The position numbers and the translations under genes were made by a program. Shown piece after piece: positions 10,442 to 18,846 of a stretch of DNA of 64,000 nucleotides; the stretch's first letter is position 1, and every line of letters begins with the position of its first letter. Below the pieces are notes generated by a model. The model was not told where the DNA came from. It did not search any database and was given only the letters and a program-made list of their open reading frames with translations. The DNA comes from Flavobacterium lutivivi (GTDB taxonomy: Bacteria > Bacteroidota > Bacteroidia > Flavobacteriales > Flavobacteriaceae), in contig NZ_BMIM01000001.1 in the NCBI RefSeq assembly GCF_014642275.1, forward strand, positions 310,001-374,000, read 5' to 3'.

Positions 10442-10476
10442 AAAAAAAGTCCGCTTTATTTCTAAAACGGACTTTT
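10442..10476 (-). terminator. Rho-independent terminator of the GAPDH gene
   Basis: Inverted repeat AAAAGTCCG/CGGACTTTT with a further internal TTT/AAA pairing. On the minus strand it is followed by seven T. It lies 20 bases past the GAPDH stop codon. Confidence 0.85.
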
Positions 10477-10495
10477 CTGAATCAATAATTTTCTA

Positions 10496-11944
10496 TTAAT
10501 AATAAGTGTAACGTCTAACTTTAGAAATATATTTTGCTAAACGAATAACTTGGTGACTATATCCATATTCATTATCATACCAAACGTATAATACAATACT
10601 TTTTCCATCATTTGATACCAATGTTGCATTACTGTCATAAATTGATGGTTGTGCAGTTCCAACAATATCAGAAGAAACTAATTCATTGTTCAATGAGTAT
10701 CTTATTTGTTCTACAAGTTCACCTTCTAGTGCAAACTTTTTCATTATTTCATTCACTTCGGCAATATTTGTTTCTTTTCCTACTTCTAGATTTAAAACCA
10801 CCAAAGAACCATTTGGAACAGGAACTCTAATAGCATTTGAAGTAAGTTTCCCTGCTAGACTTGGCAAAGCTTTGGCAACAGCACTTCCTGCGCCAGTTTC
10901 TGTAATTACCATATTCAATGCCGCTGAACGACCTCTACGGTATTTTTTGTGCATGTTATCAACTAAGTTTTGGTCGTTTGTATAAGCATGAATGGTTTCT
11001 ATATGACCTTTTACAACTCCCAAAGTATCTTCAATAACTTTCAAAATAGGTGTAATAGCATTTGTAGTACAAGATGCTGCCGAAAAAATATTGATGTCAT
11101 CTGGATTATAATCTTTGTGATTCACGCCATAAACAATATTTGGCACACCTTTTCCTGGAGCAGTAAGTAATACTTTATCAACACCTTTTGAAGTTAAATG
11201 ACGTTTCAAAGCTTCTTCTGTTGTGAAAGCTCCAGTATTATCAATCACTAAAGCGTCTTCAATTCCATATTGAGTGTAATCAATTTCTTCGGGACCATTA
11301 GCTGTAATGATATGAACAGTTGTTCCATTAATAATCAAAGAACTATTTTCAAAATCTGCTTCAACAGAACCTTCAAAATCACCATGAACTGAATCATAAC
11401 GTAATAGTGAAGCTCTTTTTTCTAGAAGTACTTTGTCATTTTTGTCACGAGTAACGATTGCTCTTAGTCTTAATTGTTGTCCTTTCCCAATTTTGCTCAT
11501 CATTTCTCTAGCCAAAATTCTTCCAATACGGCCAAATCCATAAAGTACAACATCTTTTGGTTTGATTGATTTAAAATCTTTTGCATTTTTTAATTTATCA
11601 ATAACAAAAGCTTTTGCATCATTGTATTTGTTGTCTTCTAAGTGATATTCATAAGTCAGTTTTCCAATGTCAATTTTTGATGGAGGAAAGTCAAGGCTTT
11701 CAATTGCTCTTGCAATTTCTACGGTATCAAAGATGTTTATTGGTTTTTGAACAAACTCACCAGCATAATCGTGTAGATTGATGATGTCACTAACGTTTCT
11801 ATCAATTAGTTGATTTCTAAACAAAACCAATTCGATAGATTTATCATACCATAAATCACTAATTATTTTAATAAATTCTACTACTGCTTTTCGTCTGTCA
11901 GCTTGTAACGAAAGTTCCTTTTCGTATTGGGAAATACTTGTCAT
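10496..11944 (-). CDS. gap: Glyceraldehyde-3-phosphate dehydrogenase with N-terminal extension
   Basis: Oxidises glyceraldehyde-3-phosphate with NAD(P)+ in glycolysis or gluconeogenesis. The Rossmann motif GFGRIGR is at residues 136-142 and the catalytic Cys292 lies in SAASCTTNAITP. The C-terminal substrate-binding part (WYDNEYGYSHQV) is intact. The protein is 482 aa, whereas classical GAPDH is about 335; the extra length is an N-terminal helical region of about 130 residues. That form is known in Bacteroidota and some other phyla. The gene is monocistronic with its own terminator and a candidate promoter. Whether it serves the catabolic or anabolic direction cannot be read from the sequence. 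Confidence 0.95.
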   Translation of the reverse strand: MTSISQYEKELSLQADRRKAVVEFIKIISDLWYDKSIELVLFRNQLIDRNVSDIINLHDYAGEFVQKPINIFDTVEIARAIESLDFPPSKIDIGKLTYEYHLEDNKYNDAKAFVIDKLKNAKDFKSIKPKDVVLYGFGRIGRILAREMMSKIGKGQQLRLRAIVTRDKNDKVLLEKRASLLRYDSVHGDFEGSVEADFENSSLIINGTTVHIITANGPEEIDYTQYGIEDALVIDNTGAFTTEEALKRHLTSKGVDKVLLTAPGKGVPNIVYGVNHKDYNPDDINIFSAASCTTNAITPILKVIEDTLGVVKGHIETIHAYTNDQNLVDNMHKKYRRGRSAALNMVITETGAGSAVAKALPSLAGKLTSNAIRVPVPNGSLVVLNLEVGKETNIAEVNEIMKKFALEGELVEQIRYSLNNELVSSDIVGTAQPSIYDSNATLVSNDGKSIVLYVWYDNEYGYSHQVIRLAKYISKVRRYTYY

Positions 11945-11981
11945 AAAATTAATTTAAGTTGTGTTGATATTAAATTCCGCG

Positions 11982-11989
11982 CAAAAATA
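11982..11989 (-). promoter_or_regulatory. Candidate -7 element of the GAPDH gene
   Basis: On the minus strand the site reads TATTTTTG, matching TAnnTTTG, 38 bases before the GAPDH start. A TTG further upstream (12005-12007) is spaced rather short at 15 bases. Confidence 0.4.
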
Positions 11990-12031
11990 TAAAAATCAAA
12001 CAATCAACGAAAACGATTTCGTTAAAATAAT

Positions 12032-12063
12032 AAAAAAACCAGTTCAAAGGAATGAACTGGTTA
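12032..12063 (-). terminator. Rho-independent terminator of the HtrA gene
   Basis: Stem AACCAGTTCA paired with TGAACTGGTT around a short loop, with a T-run on the minus strand. It is positioned 29 bases after the protease stop codon. Confidence 0.88.
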
Positions 12064-12091
12064 AATATTGATGTAAAAAAGTAAGATGTTT

Positions 12092-13477
12092 TTAAATAAT
12101 TATTTGAATAATTTGTCCCATTCTATTTATCATTTGAATGTTTACATTTTGGTTTTCGTCTTTGTTATTCAAATATTTGCCAATAGTTTCAACATTATTT
12201 GCTTTAACATTGTCAACTTTTAGAATGATATTTCCTTTTAATTGGTCTTCATATGGTTTCAGATTATTGCTGTTGACCTCTTTTATTCTTACGCCATAGT
12301 CAATTCTGAATTTCTTTTTATCAGAAGCATTTATGTCTTCTAGTTCCAATCCTTTGAATTCAGTGTTGAATAACTCTTTTTTGACAAGTGTTACAGGAAC
12401 AACTTTTGTTTTACCATCTCTAACAAAAGTTACTTGAACCTTATCGTTTGGACGTTTTGTATTGATATAACCAGAAAGTTCTGCAAACGAATTAATGTTT
12501 TGATTGTCTAGTTTCTTAATTATGTCACCTTCTTGTAAACCTGCTTTTTCGGCACCAGAATTTTTAGTGACTTTACTAACATAAAAACCTTCGGTGTCAG
12601 TTATTCCTAATTCTTTTGAAACCTTACTGTTGAGTTCTCCACCTTCAACACCTAGAATTCCTCTTTGAACGTTACCGAATTCCATAATGTCTTCAATAAT
12701 TTTTCTGGCAATGTTCGAAGGAACTGCAAAAGAGTAACCAGCATAACTGCCTGTTGGCGATGAAATCATGGTATTTATTCCTATCAATTCACCACGTGTA
12801 TTTACCAATGCACCACCAGAGTTTCCAGGATTTACAGCAGCATCTGTTTGTATAAATGATTGAATACCATTTGTATCAAGATTTCTGGCTTTTGCAGAAA
12901 CAATACCAGCAGTTACGGTTGATGTTAAATTATATGGATTTCCAACTGCCAAAACCCATTCGCCAACTTTTACTTGATCAGAATCGGCGAATGTAGAATA
13001 AGGAAGTTTTTCATCGGCATCAATTTTTAATAAAGCAATATCCATTTTAGAATCTGTTCCAATAAGTTTTGCTTTGTATGATTTATTATTGTTCAAAGTC
13101 ACTTCCAATTCTGTAGCATCTTTTATCACATGGTTGTTAGTAACGATGTATCCATCTTCAGAAATTATTACTCCCGAACCAGTTCCAACTTGTTCTTGTT
13201 GTTGACCACCACGATAACCATAGAAATACTCCATGATAGGATTGTAAACAGTTCTAACCGAAACATTCTTTACGTGAACAACTGTGTGAACAGCATTTTC
13301 GGCAGCAGCAGTAAAATCTACAGCTTCGTTAGACAAGCCAACCGTTCTCGAAAAACTAGATGGAGCCGAAGTGATAATTGAATCTCTAGATTTGTTTTCA
13401 AAAAACAATTTATAAGCACCAAGAGTTGTTGCTCCACTCATTAAAGAAACCAAAAACAAACTTGATAATCGTTTCAT
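12092..13477 (-). CDS. htrA: HtrA/DegP-family periplasmic serine protease
   Basis: Envelope quality-control protease. The catalytic triad is visible, in the numbering of the form starting two codons earlier: His118 in NNHVI, Asp148 in KMDIALLKI and Ser222 in GNSGG. Two PDZ domains follow, at about 275-360 and 380-460. An N-terminal hydrophobic segment acts as signal peptide or anchor. ATGs at 13483 and 13477 are both possible; I prefer the second because the product then begins MKRLSSLFLVS, the usual form for the family. The gene is monocistronic, with a terminator downstream and divergent dapF upstream. Confidence 0.95.
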   Translation of the reverse strand: MKRLSSLFLVSLMSGATTLGAYKLFFENKSRDSIITSAPSSFSRTVGLSNEAVDFTAAAENAVHTVVHVKNVSVRTVYNPIMEYFYGYRGGQQQEQVGTGSGVIISEDGYIVTNNHVIKDATELEVTLNNNKSYKAKLIGTDSKMDIALLKIDADEKLPYSTFADSDQVKVGEWVLAVGNPYNLTSTVTAGIVSAKARNLDTNGIQSFIQTDAAVNPGNSGGALVNTRGELIGINTMISSPTGSYAGYSFAVPSNIARKIIEDIMEFGNVQRGILGVEGGELNSKVSKELGITDTEGFYVSKVTKNSGAEKAGLQEGDIIKKLDNQNINSFAELSGYINTKRPNDKVQVTFVRDGKTKVVPVTLVKKELFNTEFKGLELEDINASDKKKFRIDYGVRIKEVNSNNLKPYEDQLKGNIILKVDNVKANNVETIGKYLNNKDENQNVNIQMINRMGQIIQIII

Positions 13478-13591
13478 AATCATTTTTTATTTTAAAAATT
13501 TATAGTAAAATTATAATTTTAACATATTTCAAAAATCTCTTTTAACGCTCGTTTAACACAGTTTAACGTATCTTTAATATTTATACTTTTA

Positions 13592-13599
13592 TATATTTG
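13592..13599 (+). promoter_or_regulatory. Candidate -7 element upstream of dapF
   Basis: TATATTTG fits TAnnTTTG exactly and lies 16 bases before the dapF ATG. No clear -33 TTG is seen at the right spacing. Confidence 0.5.
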
Positions 13600-13615
13600 T
13601 AGTACAAAATCAAAT

Positions 13616-14398
13616 ATGAAAATCACTTTTTATAAATATCAAGGAACAGGAAACGATTTTATTATGATTGATAATCGTTTACAAATTTTCCCCAAAAAAA
13701 ATACCAAACTCATTGAAAAACTATGCGATAGAAGATTTGGCATAGGTGCAGATGGTTTAATACTTTTAGAGAATGACGATTTGACAGATTTTAGAATGGT
13801 TTATTATAATTCTGATGGTAGAGAAGGTTCTATGTGTGGAAATGGTGGAAGATGTATTGTAGCTTTTGCAAAAAAACTCGAATTGATAAACTCTTCTACA
13901 ACATTTATAGCTACCGATGGATTACACAAAGCATCTATCGATGAGAATGACATTGTTTCTCTCCAAATGATAGATGTTCACGAAGTAAATATTCATTCCG
14001 ATTATGTTTTTCTCAATACAGGTTCGCCACATCATATAGAAATGGTTGATAAATTAAAAGAATATGATGTCTTCTTAAATGGTTCAAGAATCAGATATTC
14101 AGATTTATATGGAATGGTTGGAAGCAATATAAATTTTGTAGAGCAAATTTCAAGTAATCATTTTGCTTTGCGCACCTATGAAAGAGGAGTAGAGGATGAA
14201 ACTTTTTCTTGTGGAACTGGCGCAACAGCTGTTGCAATTGCTATGAATGCAACGGGTAAAACTCTTGATAACACTATCAATCTCGATGTAAAAGGAGGAA
14301 ATCTAAAAGTAACTTTTGAGAAAACAGACAATAGTTATAAAAATGTAAATCTAATAGGTTCCGCAACTTTTGTTTTTGAAGGGGAAATAGAATGGTAA
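13616..14398 (+). CDS. dapF: Diaminopimelate epimerase
   Basis: Converts LL- to meso-diaminopimelate in lysine and peptidoglycan synthesis. Both catalytic cysteines are present: Cys74 in MCGNGGRC and Cys199 in SCGTGATA. The substrate-binding GTGNDFIMID is at residues 10-19. The length of 260 aa is normal. It heads a run of overlapping genes: its stop codon overlaps the ATG of the GNAT gene, which in turn overlaps mltG. Two members, dapF and mltG, act on cell-wall metabolism. Confidence 0.97.
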   Translation: MKITFYKYQGTGNDFIMIDNRLQIFPKKNTKLIEKLCDRRFGIGADGLILLENDDLTDFRMVYYNSDGREGSMCGNGGRCIVAFAKKLELINSSTTFIATDGLHKASIDENDIVSLQMIDVHEVNIHSDYVFLNTGSPHHIEMVDKLKEYDVFLNGSRIRYSDLYGMVGSNINFVEQISSNHFALRTYERGVEDETFSCGTGATAVAIAMNATGKTLDNTINLDVKGGNLKVTFEKTDNSYKNVNLIGSATFVFEGEIEW

Positions 14399-14925
14399 CT
14401 TTAAAAGGACAAAATATTTTTTTACGTGCACTCGAACCTGAAGATTTAGAGTTTGTATATGCCATTGAAAATGATGAAGCAATCTGGGAAGTAAGTAACA
14501 CGCAAACGCCTTACAGTAAATTTCTTATTAGACAATATCTCGAAAATGCACATCAAGATATTTATGAAGCAAAACAACTTCGCTTAGCCATTTGTAAAAA
14601 TCAAACTTCGGAAGCTATTGGTTTGATAGATTTATTTGATTTTGATCCAAAAAATTCCAGAGCTGGTGTTGGCATCATTATTCAAAATGATGAAGATAGA
14701 AATAATGGCTACGGAAAAGAGGCTTTGGAATTAGTAATAAATTTTTCCTTTACACAATTGCAATTACATCAATTGTATGCAAATATCCAAACAGAAAATG
14801 ATGCCAGTATAAAGCTTTTTTCTACATTTGGGTTCCAAAAAATAGGCGTTAAAAGAGATTGGACTTATAGCAAAGGAAAATTTCTAGACGAAGCAATATT
14901 TCAACTCATAAATACTAAATTTTGA
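14392..14925 (+). CDS. GNAT N-acetyltransferase, RimJ/RimL-like
   Basis: A 177-aa acetyltransferase of the RimJ/RimL branch. It shows LRALEPEDLEFVYAIEND at the N-terminus, the acetyl-CoA loop region around NGYGKEAL and the terminal FGFQKIGVKRDW motif. The substrate (a protein N-terminus, a polyamine or a small metabolite) cannot be told. The ATG overlaps the dapF stop by seven bases, and the stop TGA overlaps the mltG TTG start, so translation is probably coupled along the run. Confidence 0.88.
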   Translation: MVTLKGQNIFLRALEPEDLEFVYAIENDEAIWEVSNTQTPYSKFLIRQYLENAHQDIYEAKQLRLAICKNQTSEAIGLIDLFDFDPKNSRAGVGIIIQNDEDRNNGYGKEALELVINFSFTQLQLHQLYANIQTENDASIKLFSTFGFQKIGVKRDWTYSKGKFLDEAIFQLINTKF

Positions 14926-15953
14926 AAAATAAATCAAAAGTTCTAAAGATTACTCTAGCCATTGGGCTTTTAATCGTTGTGTCTGTTTTTGTGTTGTTTT
15001 TTACCAATAATACAAAAATTGATAAAGATGAGGTTTTTGTCCACGTACCAACAGGATCAAATTTTGAAGACGTGAAAAAAATAGTAAGTCCATTTGTGAA
15101 AAACATGGCTTCATTCGAATTTATGGCTGCACGTCGTTCGTATCCTGAACACATAAAACCAGGAAGATTTTTGATAAAGAAAGGCATGAATGCTTTTCAA
15201 CTTGTTTCTACCATGCGTCGAAATGTTCCGGTAGATTTGGCTTTCAACAATCAAGAGCGATTAGAAAATCTTTGTGAGCGATTAAGTTCTCAAATTGAGC
15301 CTGATACTTCTAAACTATTGAACTCTTTTAGAGACAGCGTTTTTTTGAAGAAAAATGGTTTTACTGCTGAAAACGTTTTTGCAATGTTTTTACCTAATAC
15401 TTATCAAGTGTATTGGAATATATCTGCTGATGAATTTCGCGATAAAATGCTCAAAGAGTACAATAAGTTTTGGAATAAAGAAAGAATTGCTAAAGCTACA
15501 GCGTTGAATTTGACACCAATACAAGTGATAACGTTAGCTTCAATAGTTCATAAAGAGTCAGTTAAAAAAAGTGAAAGACCTGTAATTGCTGGTGTTTACT
15601 TAAACAGGTTGAAGCAAGGAATGCCACTACAAGCTGATCCAACAGTGATTTATGCAAAAAAAATAAAAGAAAATAATTTTGATCAAATCATCAAAAGAGT
15701 AATTCACGAAGACTTATTTATAAATTCTCCTTATAACACCTATCTTTTTGAAGGTTTACCACCATCACCAATAGCCATGCCAGATGTAGACGCAATTGAT
15801 GCTGTTCTCAATGCAGAAAAGCATAATTACATTTATTTTTGCGCAAGCATCGAAAAATTTGGTTACCATGTTTTTGCCTCTGATTATGCTGAACATCAAA
15901 AAAATGCCAAAAAATATGCCGATTGGTTAAATGCTCAAGGAACAACTCGATAA
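14922..15953 (+). CDS. mltG: Endolytic murein transglycosylase MltG
   Basis: Cleaves nascent glycan strands and helps set their length. There is one N-terminal membrane helix (about residues 9-26), a LysM-like subdomain and the YceG catalytic domain, with the Glu of VHKESVKKSERP (about residue 211) as the catalytic residue and LNRLKQGMPLQADPTV after it. The start is TTG, overlapping the TGA of the upstream gene as TTGA. No ATG near this position would keep the membrane helix. The length of 343 aa is normal. Confidence 0.95.
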   Translation: MKNKSKVLKITLAIGLLIVVSVFVLFFTNNTKIDKDEVFVHVPTGSNFEDVKKIVSPFVKNMASFEFMAARRSYPEHIKPGRFLIKKGMNAFQLVSTMRRNVPVDLAFNNQERLENLCERLSSQIEPDTSKLLNSFRDSVFLKKNGFTAENVFAMFLPNTYQVYWNISADEFRDKMLKEYNKFWNKERIAKATALNLTPIQVITLASIVHKESVKKSERPVIAGVYLNRLKQGMPLQADPTVIYAKKIKENNFDQIIKRVIHEDLFINSPYNTYLFEGLPPSPIAMPDVDAIDAVLNAEKHNYIYFCASIEKFGYHVFASDYAEHQKNAKKYADWLNAQGTTR

Positions 15954-15954
15954 T

Positions 15955-16866
15955 TTGAAAATAAAATATCTATTCATTTTATTGTTGATTACTATCCAAA
16001 ATTCATTTGGACAAAATTCATTTGAGCAATTTTTAAAACCATCTGATAGCTTAAACCAAAAGAGATTAAAAACGGTTTGGATTTCTCAAGCTGCCATTAG
16101 TAGTGCAACTTTACTAGCGCTCAATCAAGCGTGGTATGCTGATTATCCTCGCTCAAAATTTCATTTTATAAACGATAATCAAGAATGGCTTCAAGTTGAT
16201 AAAATTGGGCATTTTTTTTCAAGTTATCATTTGGGAAAGCTCACTTCCGAAACGTATCAATGGAGTGGTTTAGATAAGAAGAAGTCAGTTTTTTATGGTG
16301 TTGCAACTAGTCTTGTTTTCATGTCTACGGTTGAAGTATTTGATGGTTTTTCCAAAAAATGGGGTGCTTCTTTAGGCGATATTGCGGCTAATTTTTCTGG
16401 TTCAGCTTTATATGTTTCACAAGCATTGATATGGAATGAACAAAGAATAATTCCTAAGTTTTCATTTCATGCAACTTCTTATGCTTCTAGAAGACCCAAT
16501 GTTTTGGGAAATTCTTTTCCAGAGCAAGTATTGAAGGACTACAACGGACAAACCTATTGGCTGTCATTTAATATTAATTCTTTTATTAAAAAAGAAGGTT
16601 TCCCAAAATGGTTGAATTTTGCTTTGGGTTATGGTGCCGAAGGAATGATAACTGGAAATGATGCTTTTGTAAATACAATTTTCCTTCCAGCCAATCAAAG
16701 ATACAGACAATTTTACTTGAGTTTCGATGTTGATTTGACCAAAATTAAAACCAAATCACGTTTTCTTAAGACTTTTTTAACAGTTTTTAATGCCGTTAAA
16801 ATTCCTGCTCCAACCTTGGAAATAAAGGGAATAGGAAGTTCAAAGTTTCATTGTCTATATTTTTGA
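15955..16866 (+). CDS. DUF2279 family exported protein
   Basis: A 303-aa protein with a signal peptide ending NSFGQ and the DUF2279 core: GHFFSSYHLGKLTSETY, then VEVFDGFSKKWGASLGDI. Members are predicted periplasmic or outer-membrane associated, with no biochemical function established. I place the start at TTG 15955, one base after the mltG stop, because the ORF form beginning at 15931 overlaps mltG and delays the signal peptide. It is the last gene of the dapF-GNAT-mltG run. The function is unknown, but its position suggests an envelope role. Confidence 0.8.
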   Translation: MKIKYLFILLLITIQNSFGQNSFEQFLKPSDSLNQKRLKTVWISQAAISSATLLALNQAWYADYPRSKFHFINDNQEWLQVDKIGHFFSSYHLGKLTSETYQWSGLDKKKSVFYGVATSLVFMSTVEVFDGFSKKWGASLGDIAANFSGSALYVSQALIWNEQRIIPKFSFHATSYASRRPNVLGNSFPEQVLKDYNGQTYWLSFNINSFIKKEGFPKWLNFALGYGAEGMITGNDAFVNTIFLPANQRYRQFYLSFDVDLTKIKTKSRFLKTFLTVFNAVKIPAPTLEIKGIGSSKFHCLYF

Positions 16867-16910
16867 TTGGTATTAACTGCTTGATATTCAATATTTCTTA
16901 TTTTTATTCG

Positions 16911-16918
16911 TATATTTG
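16911..16918 (+). promoter_or_regulatory. Candidate -7 element (TATATTTG)
   Basis: Exact match to TAnnTTTG followed by CA, 47 bases before the next ATG. The -33 element is not obvious. Confidence 0.5.
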
Positions 16919-16964
16919 CAACCGAAAATTCAAGATGGTGACAGCACTTGAGAAAACAAATTAG

Positions 16965-17600
16965 ATGATAAAAAAGAGTATTTATTACACTTCAATCCTA
17001 CTAATAGTTGCTTTTATAAGCTCAGGTTTTAAACCTAACAATGCCCACATTTCCGACTGGTTTCGCATTGATGGAAATGAGAGTTTGATTTACAACTTTC
17101 CTTCCCTAAAAAACAATGATTATTATGCTATAAATGTTCCTTTCAAAGGGAAATTTTTTATCGGTTTCAAAGAAGCTGTTGCTTTTAAAGAATCGCAAGG
17201 AAAATACAACAAAGTGAATACTTTGGGTTACTTGGGTAAATACCAATTTGGTATGGAAACATTAAAAACAATTGGTGTAAATGATAGTTTATACTTTTTG
17301 AACAATCATAAACTTCAAGAAAAAGCTTTTGTTACTCTTCTCTCTAAAAACAAATATGATTTAAAAGATTATATCAATCGTTATGAAGGGAAAATAATTA
17401 ATGGTGTTAAGATTACCGAATCGGGTATTTTAGCAGCTGCTCACCTTGGTGGTCCAGGTTCTGTGATAAAATTTTTGGAAACCAATGGTAAAAGAGCCAA
17501 AAAAGATAGCTACGGAACTTCTGTTAGAGCTTATCTTAGAGATTTTGGAGGTTATGAAACCAAAGGAATTATTCCTGTTAAGAATGCCAAAGTGAAGTAA
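16965..17600 (+). CDS. Exported lysozyme-like protein, putative peptidoglycan hydrolase
   Basis: A 211-aa protein with an N-terminal hydrophobic signal region. The central part has a transglycosylase-like pattern: FKEAVAFKESQGKYNKVNT with a candidate catalytic Glu, then YLGKYQFGMETL and AAAHLGGPGSV, as in lytic transglycosylase or muramidase-like proteins of this phylum. Catalysis is inferred from this resemblance, not shown. The gene has its own promoter-like element and a terminator hairpin overlapping the 3' end of the convergent methyltransferase gene. Confidence 0.7.
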   Translation: MIKKSIYYTSILLIVAFISSGFKPNNAHISDWFRIDGNESLIYNFPSLKNNDYYAINVPFKGKFFIGFKEAVAFKESQGKYNKVNTLGYLGKYQFGMETLKTIGVNDSLYFLNNHKLQEKAFVTLLSKNKYDLKDYINRYEGKIINGVKITESGILAAAHLGGPGSVIKFLETNGKRAKKDSYGTSVRAYLRDFGGYETKGIIPVKNAKVK

Positions 17601-18323
17601 TCACACTTTATGAATAATAAAAATGCAAGGTCGATTATGTAAATCGACCTTTGTTTTTTTCCAATCGGCTACACGCATCGTTTTGATATATTCAGTTGGC
17701 AATGTGATATCGGTTGCTATGCAGAGTTGCGTATTGGGTTGTAATGTATGCACTAAATCTTCAAAGAGTTTATTATTCCTATAAGGTGTTTCTATAAAAA
17801 TTTGCGACTGATTTCGGTCTTGCGATATTTTCTCAAAGTTTTTTAATGTGCTTTTCTTTTCGCTCTTGTCAATGGGTAAGTAACCATTGAAAGCAAAATT
17901 CTGACCATTCATTCCACTTGCCATCATTGCTAATAAAATTGATGATGGTCCAACGAGAGGAACAACTTGAATTCCTTTTTCATGAGCTAATTTTACAATT
18001 ACTGCTCCAGGATCGGCAACTCCAGGACATCCTGCTTCACTCATTAATCCTACGTTCATTCCTGATAAGCAAGGAGTAATCATTTTGGAATACTCTGTTG
18101 AATCGGTATGTTTATTTAATAACGAAATTCGTAATGTAGATTGTACTTTTTCTGGTAAAACAGACTTAATAAAACGACGAGCTGTTTTTTCGTTTTCAAC
18201 AATATAGTCGTCAATAAAAGTTAGAACTCTCTTGATAGTTTCTGGCAAAACATCTTCATGGTTCATTTCTCCCAATGTGGTTGGGATTAAATAGAGTTTT
18301 CCTTTTAGATTGACTGGTTTCAT
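17601..18323 (-). CDS. SAM-dependent methyltransferase, RsmI-like (tetrapyrrole methylase fold)
   Basis: A 240-aa protein of the tetrapyrrole-methylase superfamily related to RsmI, which methylates 16S rRNA C1402. Signatures seen are GKLYLIPTTLGE at the start, GLMSEAGCPGVADPG, VVPLVGPSSILLAMMASG and IFIETPYRNN. Compared with E. coli RsmI, the GTPIGN-type N-terminal loop is changed to PTTLGE and the protein is shorter. It may therefore be a Bacteroidota paralogue with another target. It lies downstream of a phosphatase gene and dnaA on the same strand. Confidence 0.85.
   Translation of the reverse strand: MKPVNLKGKLYLIPTTLGEMNHEDVLPETIKRVLTFIDDYIVENEKTARRFIKSVLPEKVQSTLRISLLNKHTDSTEYSKMITPCLSGMNVGLMSEAGCPGVADPGAVIVKLAHEKGIQVVPLVGPSSILLAMMASGMNGQNFAFNGYLPIDKSEKKSTLKNFEKISQDRNQSQIFIETPYRNNKLFEDLVHTLQPNTQLCIATDITLPTEYIKTMRVADWKKTKVDLHNRPCIFIIHKV
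17627..17659 (+). terminator. Rho-independent terminator inside the 3' end of a convergent gene
   Basis: AAGGTCGAT paired with ATCGACCTT, then TGTTTTTTT. It would stop transcription of the lysozyme-like gene while lying inside the last codons of the opposite-strand methyltransferase gene. Confidence 0.6.
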
Positions 18324-18338
18324 GATGTTGTTGTAATG

Positions 18339-18806
18339 TTAAGAGTGTTTTTCTATGAGCTTTTTTGCCAAAATTTCGCATGCTTCATCAAGCATTTGAT
18401 AAACATCTTCAAAGCCGTTCTGTAACCCAAAATATGGATCGGGAACATCTACATTTTCATTTGGGAAAAGTTGATTCAAAATTAAATCAACTTTTTTTCT
18501 TTCTTCTTCGGTTTTGGCTAGTTCAATAACGTTGTCATAATTGGAACCATCCATTACAAAAATGTAGTCAAATTTTTCAAAATCCTTTCTGCTAAACTGT
18601 CTTGCTCGTTGTAAAGAAATGTCAAGACCATGTTGATTTGCGGTGTGAATAGAACGTTTGTCTGGTGGACTTCCAACATGATAATTTCCTGTTCCTGCTG
18701 AATCTACTGTGAATAAATCCTTCGGAAGTTTGCTGGCTAAAATTCCTTCGGCTAATGGTGATCGACATATATTGCCTAAACAAACCATTAAAATTTTTAC
18801 TGACAT
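18339..18806 (-). CDS. Low-molecular-weight protein-tyrosine phosphatase
   Basis: A 155-aa cytoplasmic phosphatase. The P-loop CLGNICRS has the nucleophile Cys9 and Arg15, and the general acid Asp lies in VPDPYFG. Full length for the family. Such enzymes dephosphorylate tyrosine kinases or other proteins, frequently in exopolysaccharide control, but no such cluster is nearby. It sits between dnaA and the RsmI-like gene on one strand, and a hairpin terminator after dnaA suggests a separate transcript. Confidence 0.93.
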   Translation of the reverse strand: MSVKILMVCLGNICRSPLAEGILASKLPKDLFTVDSAGTGNYHVGSPPDKRSIHTANQHGLDISLQRARQFSRKDFEKFDYIFVMDGSNYDNVIELAKTEEERKKVDLILNQLFPNENVDVPDPYFGLQNGFEDVYQMLDEACEILAKKLIEKHS

Positions 18807-18813
18807 ATTGATT

Positions 18814-18839
18814 TAAAAAAAGCGAGTGATTAGCTCGCT
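18814..18839 (-). terminator. Terminator downstream of dnaA
   Basis: AGCGAG paired with CTCGCT across a 7-base loop, with a minus-strand run of seven T. It lies 8 bases beyond the dnaA stop. Confidence 0.75.
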
Positions 18840-18846
18840 ATTGGTA

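Noticed and set aside
10686-10985. Plus-strand ORF of 99 codons inside GAPDH
   Set aside because: Opposite strand of a conserved gene; no independent evidence.
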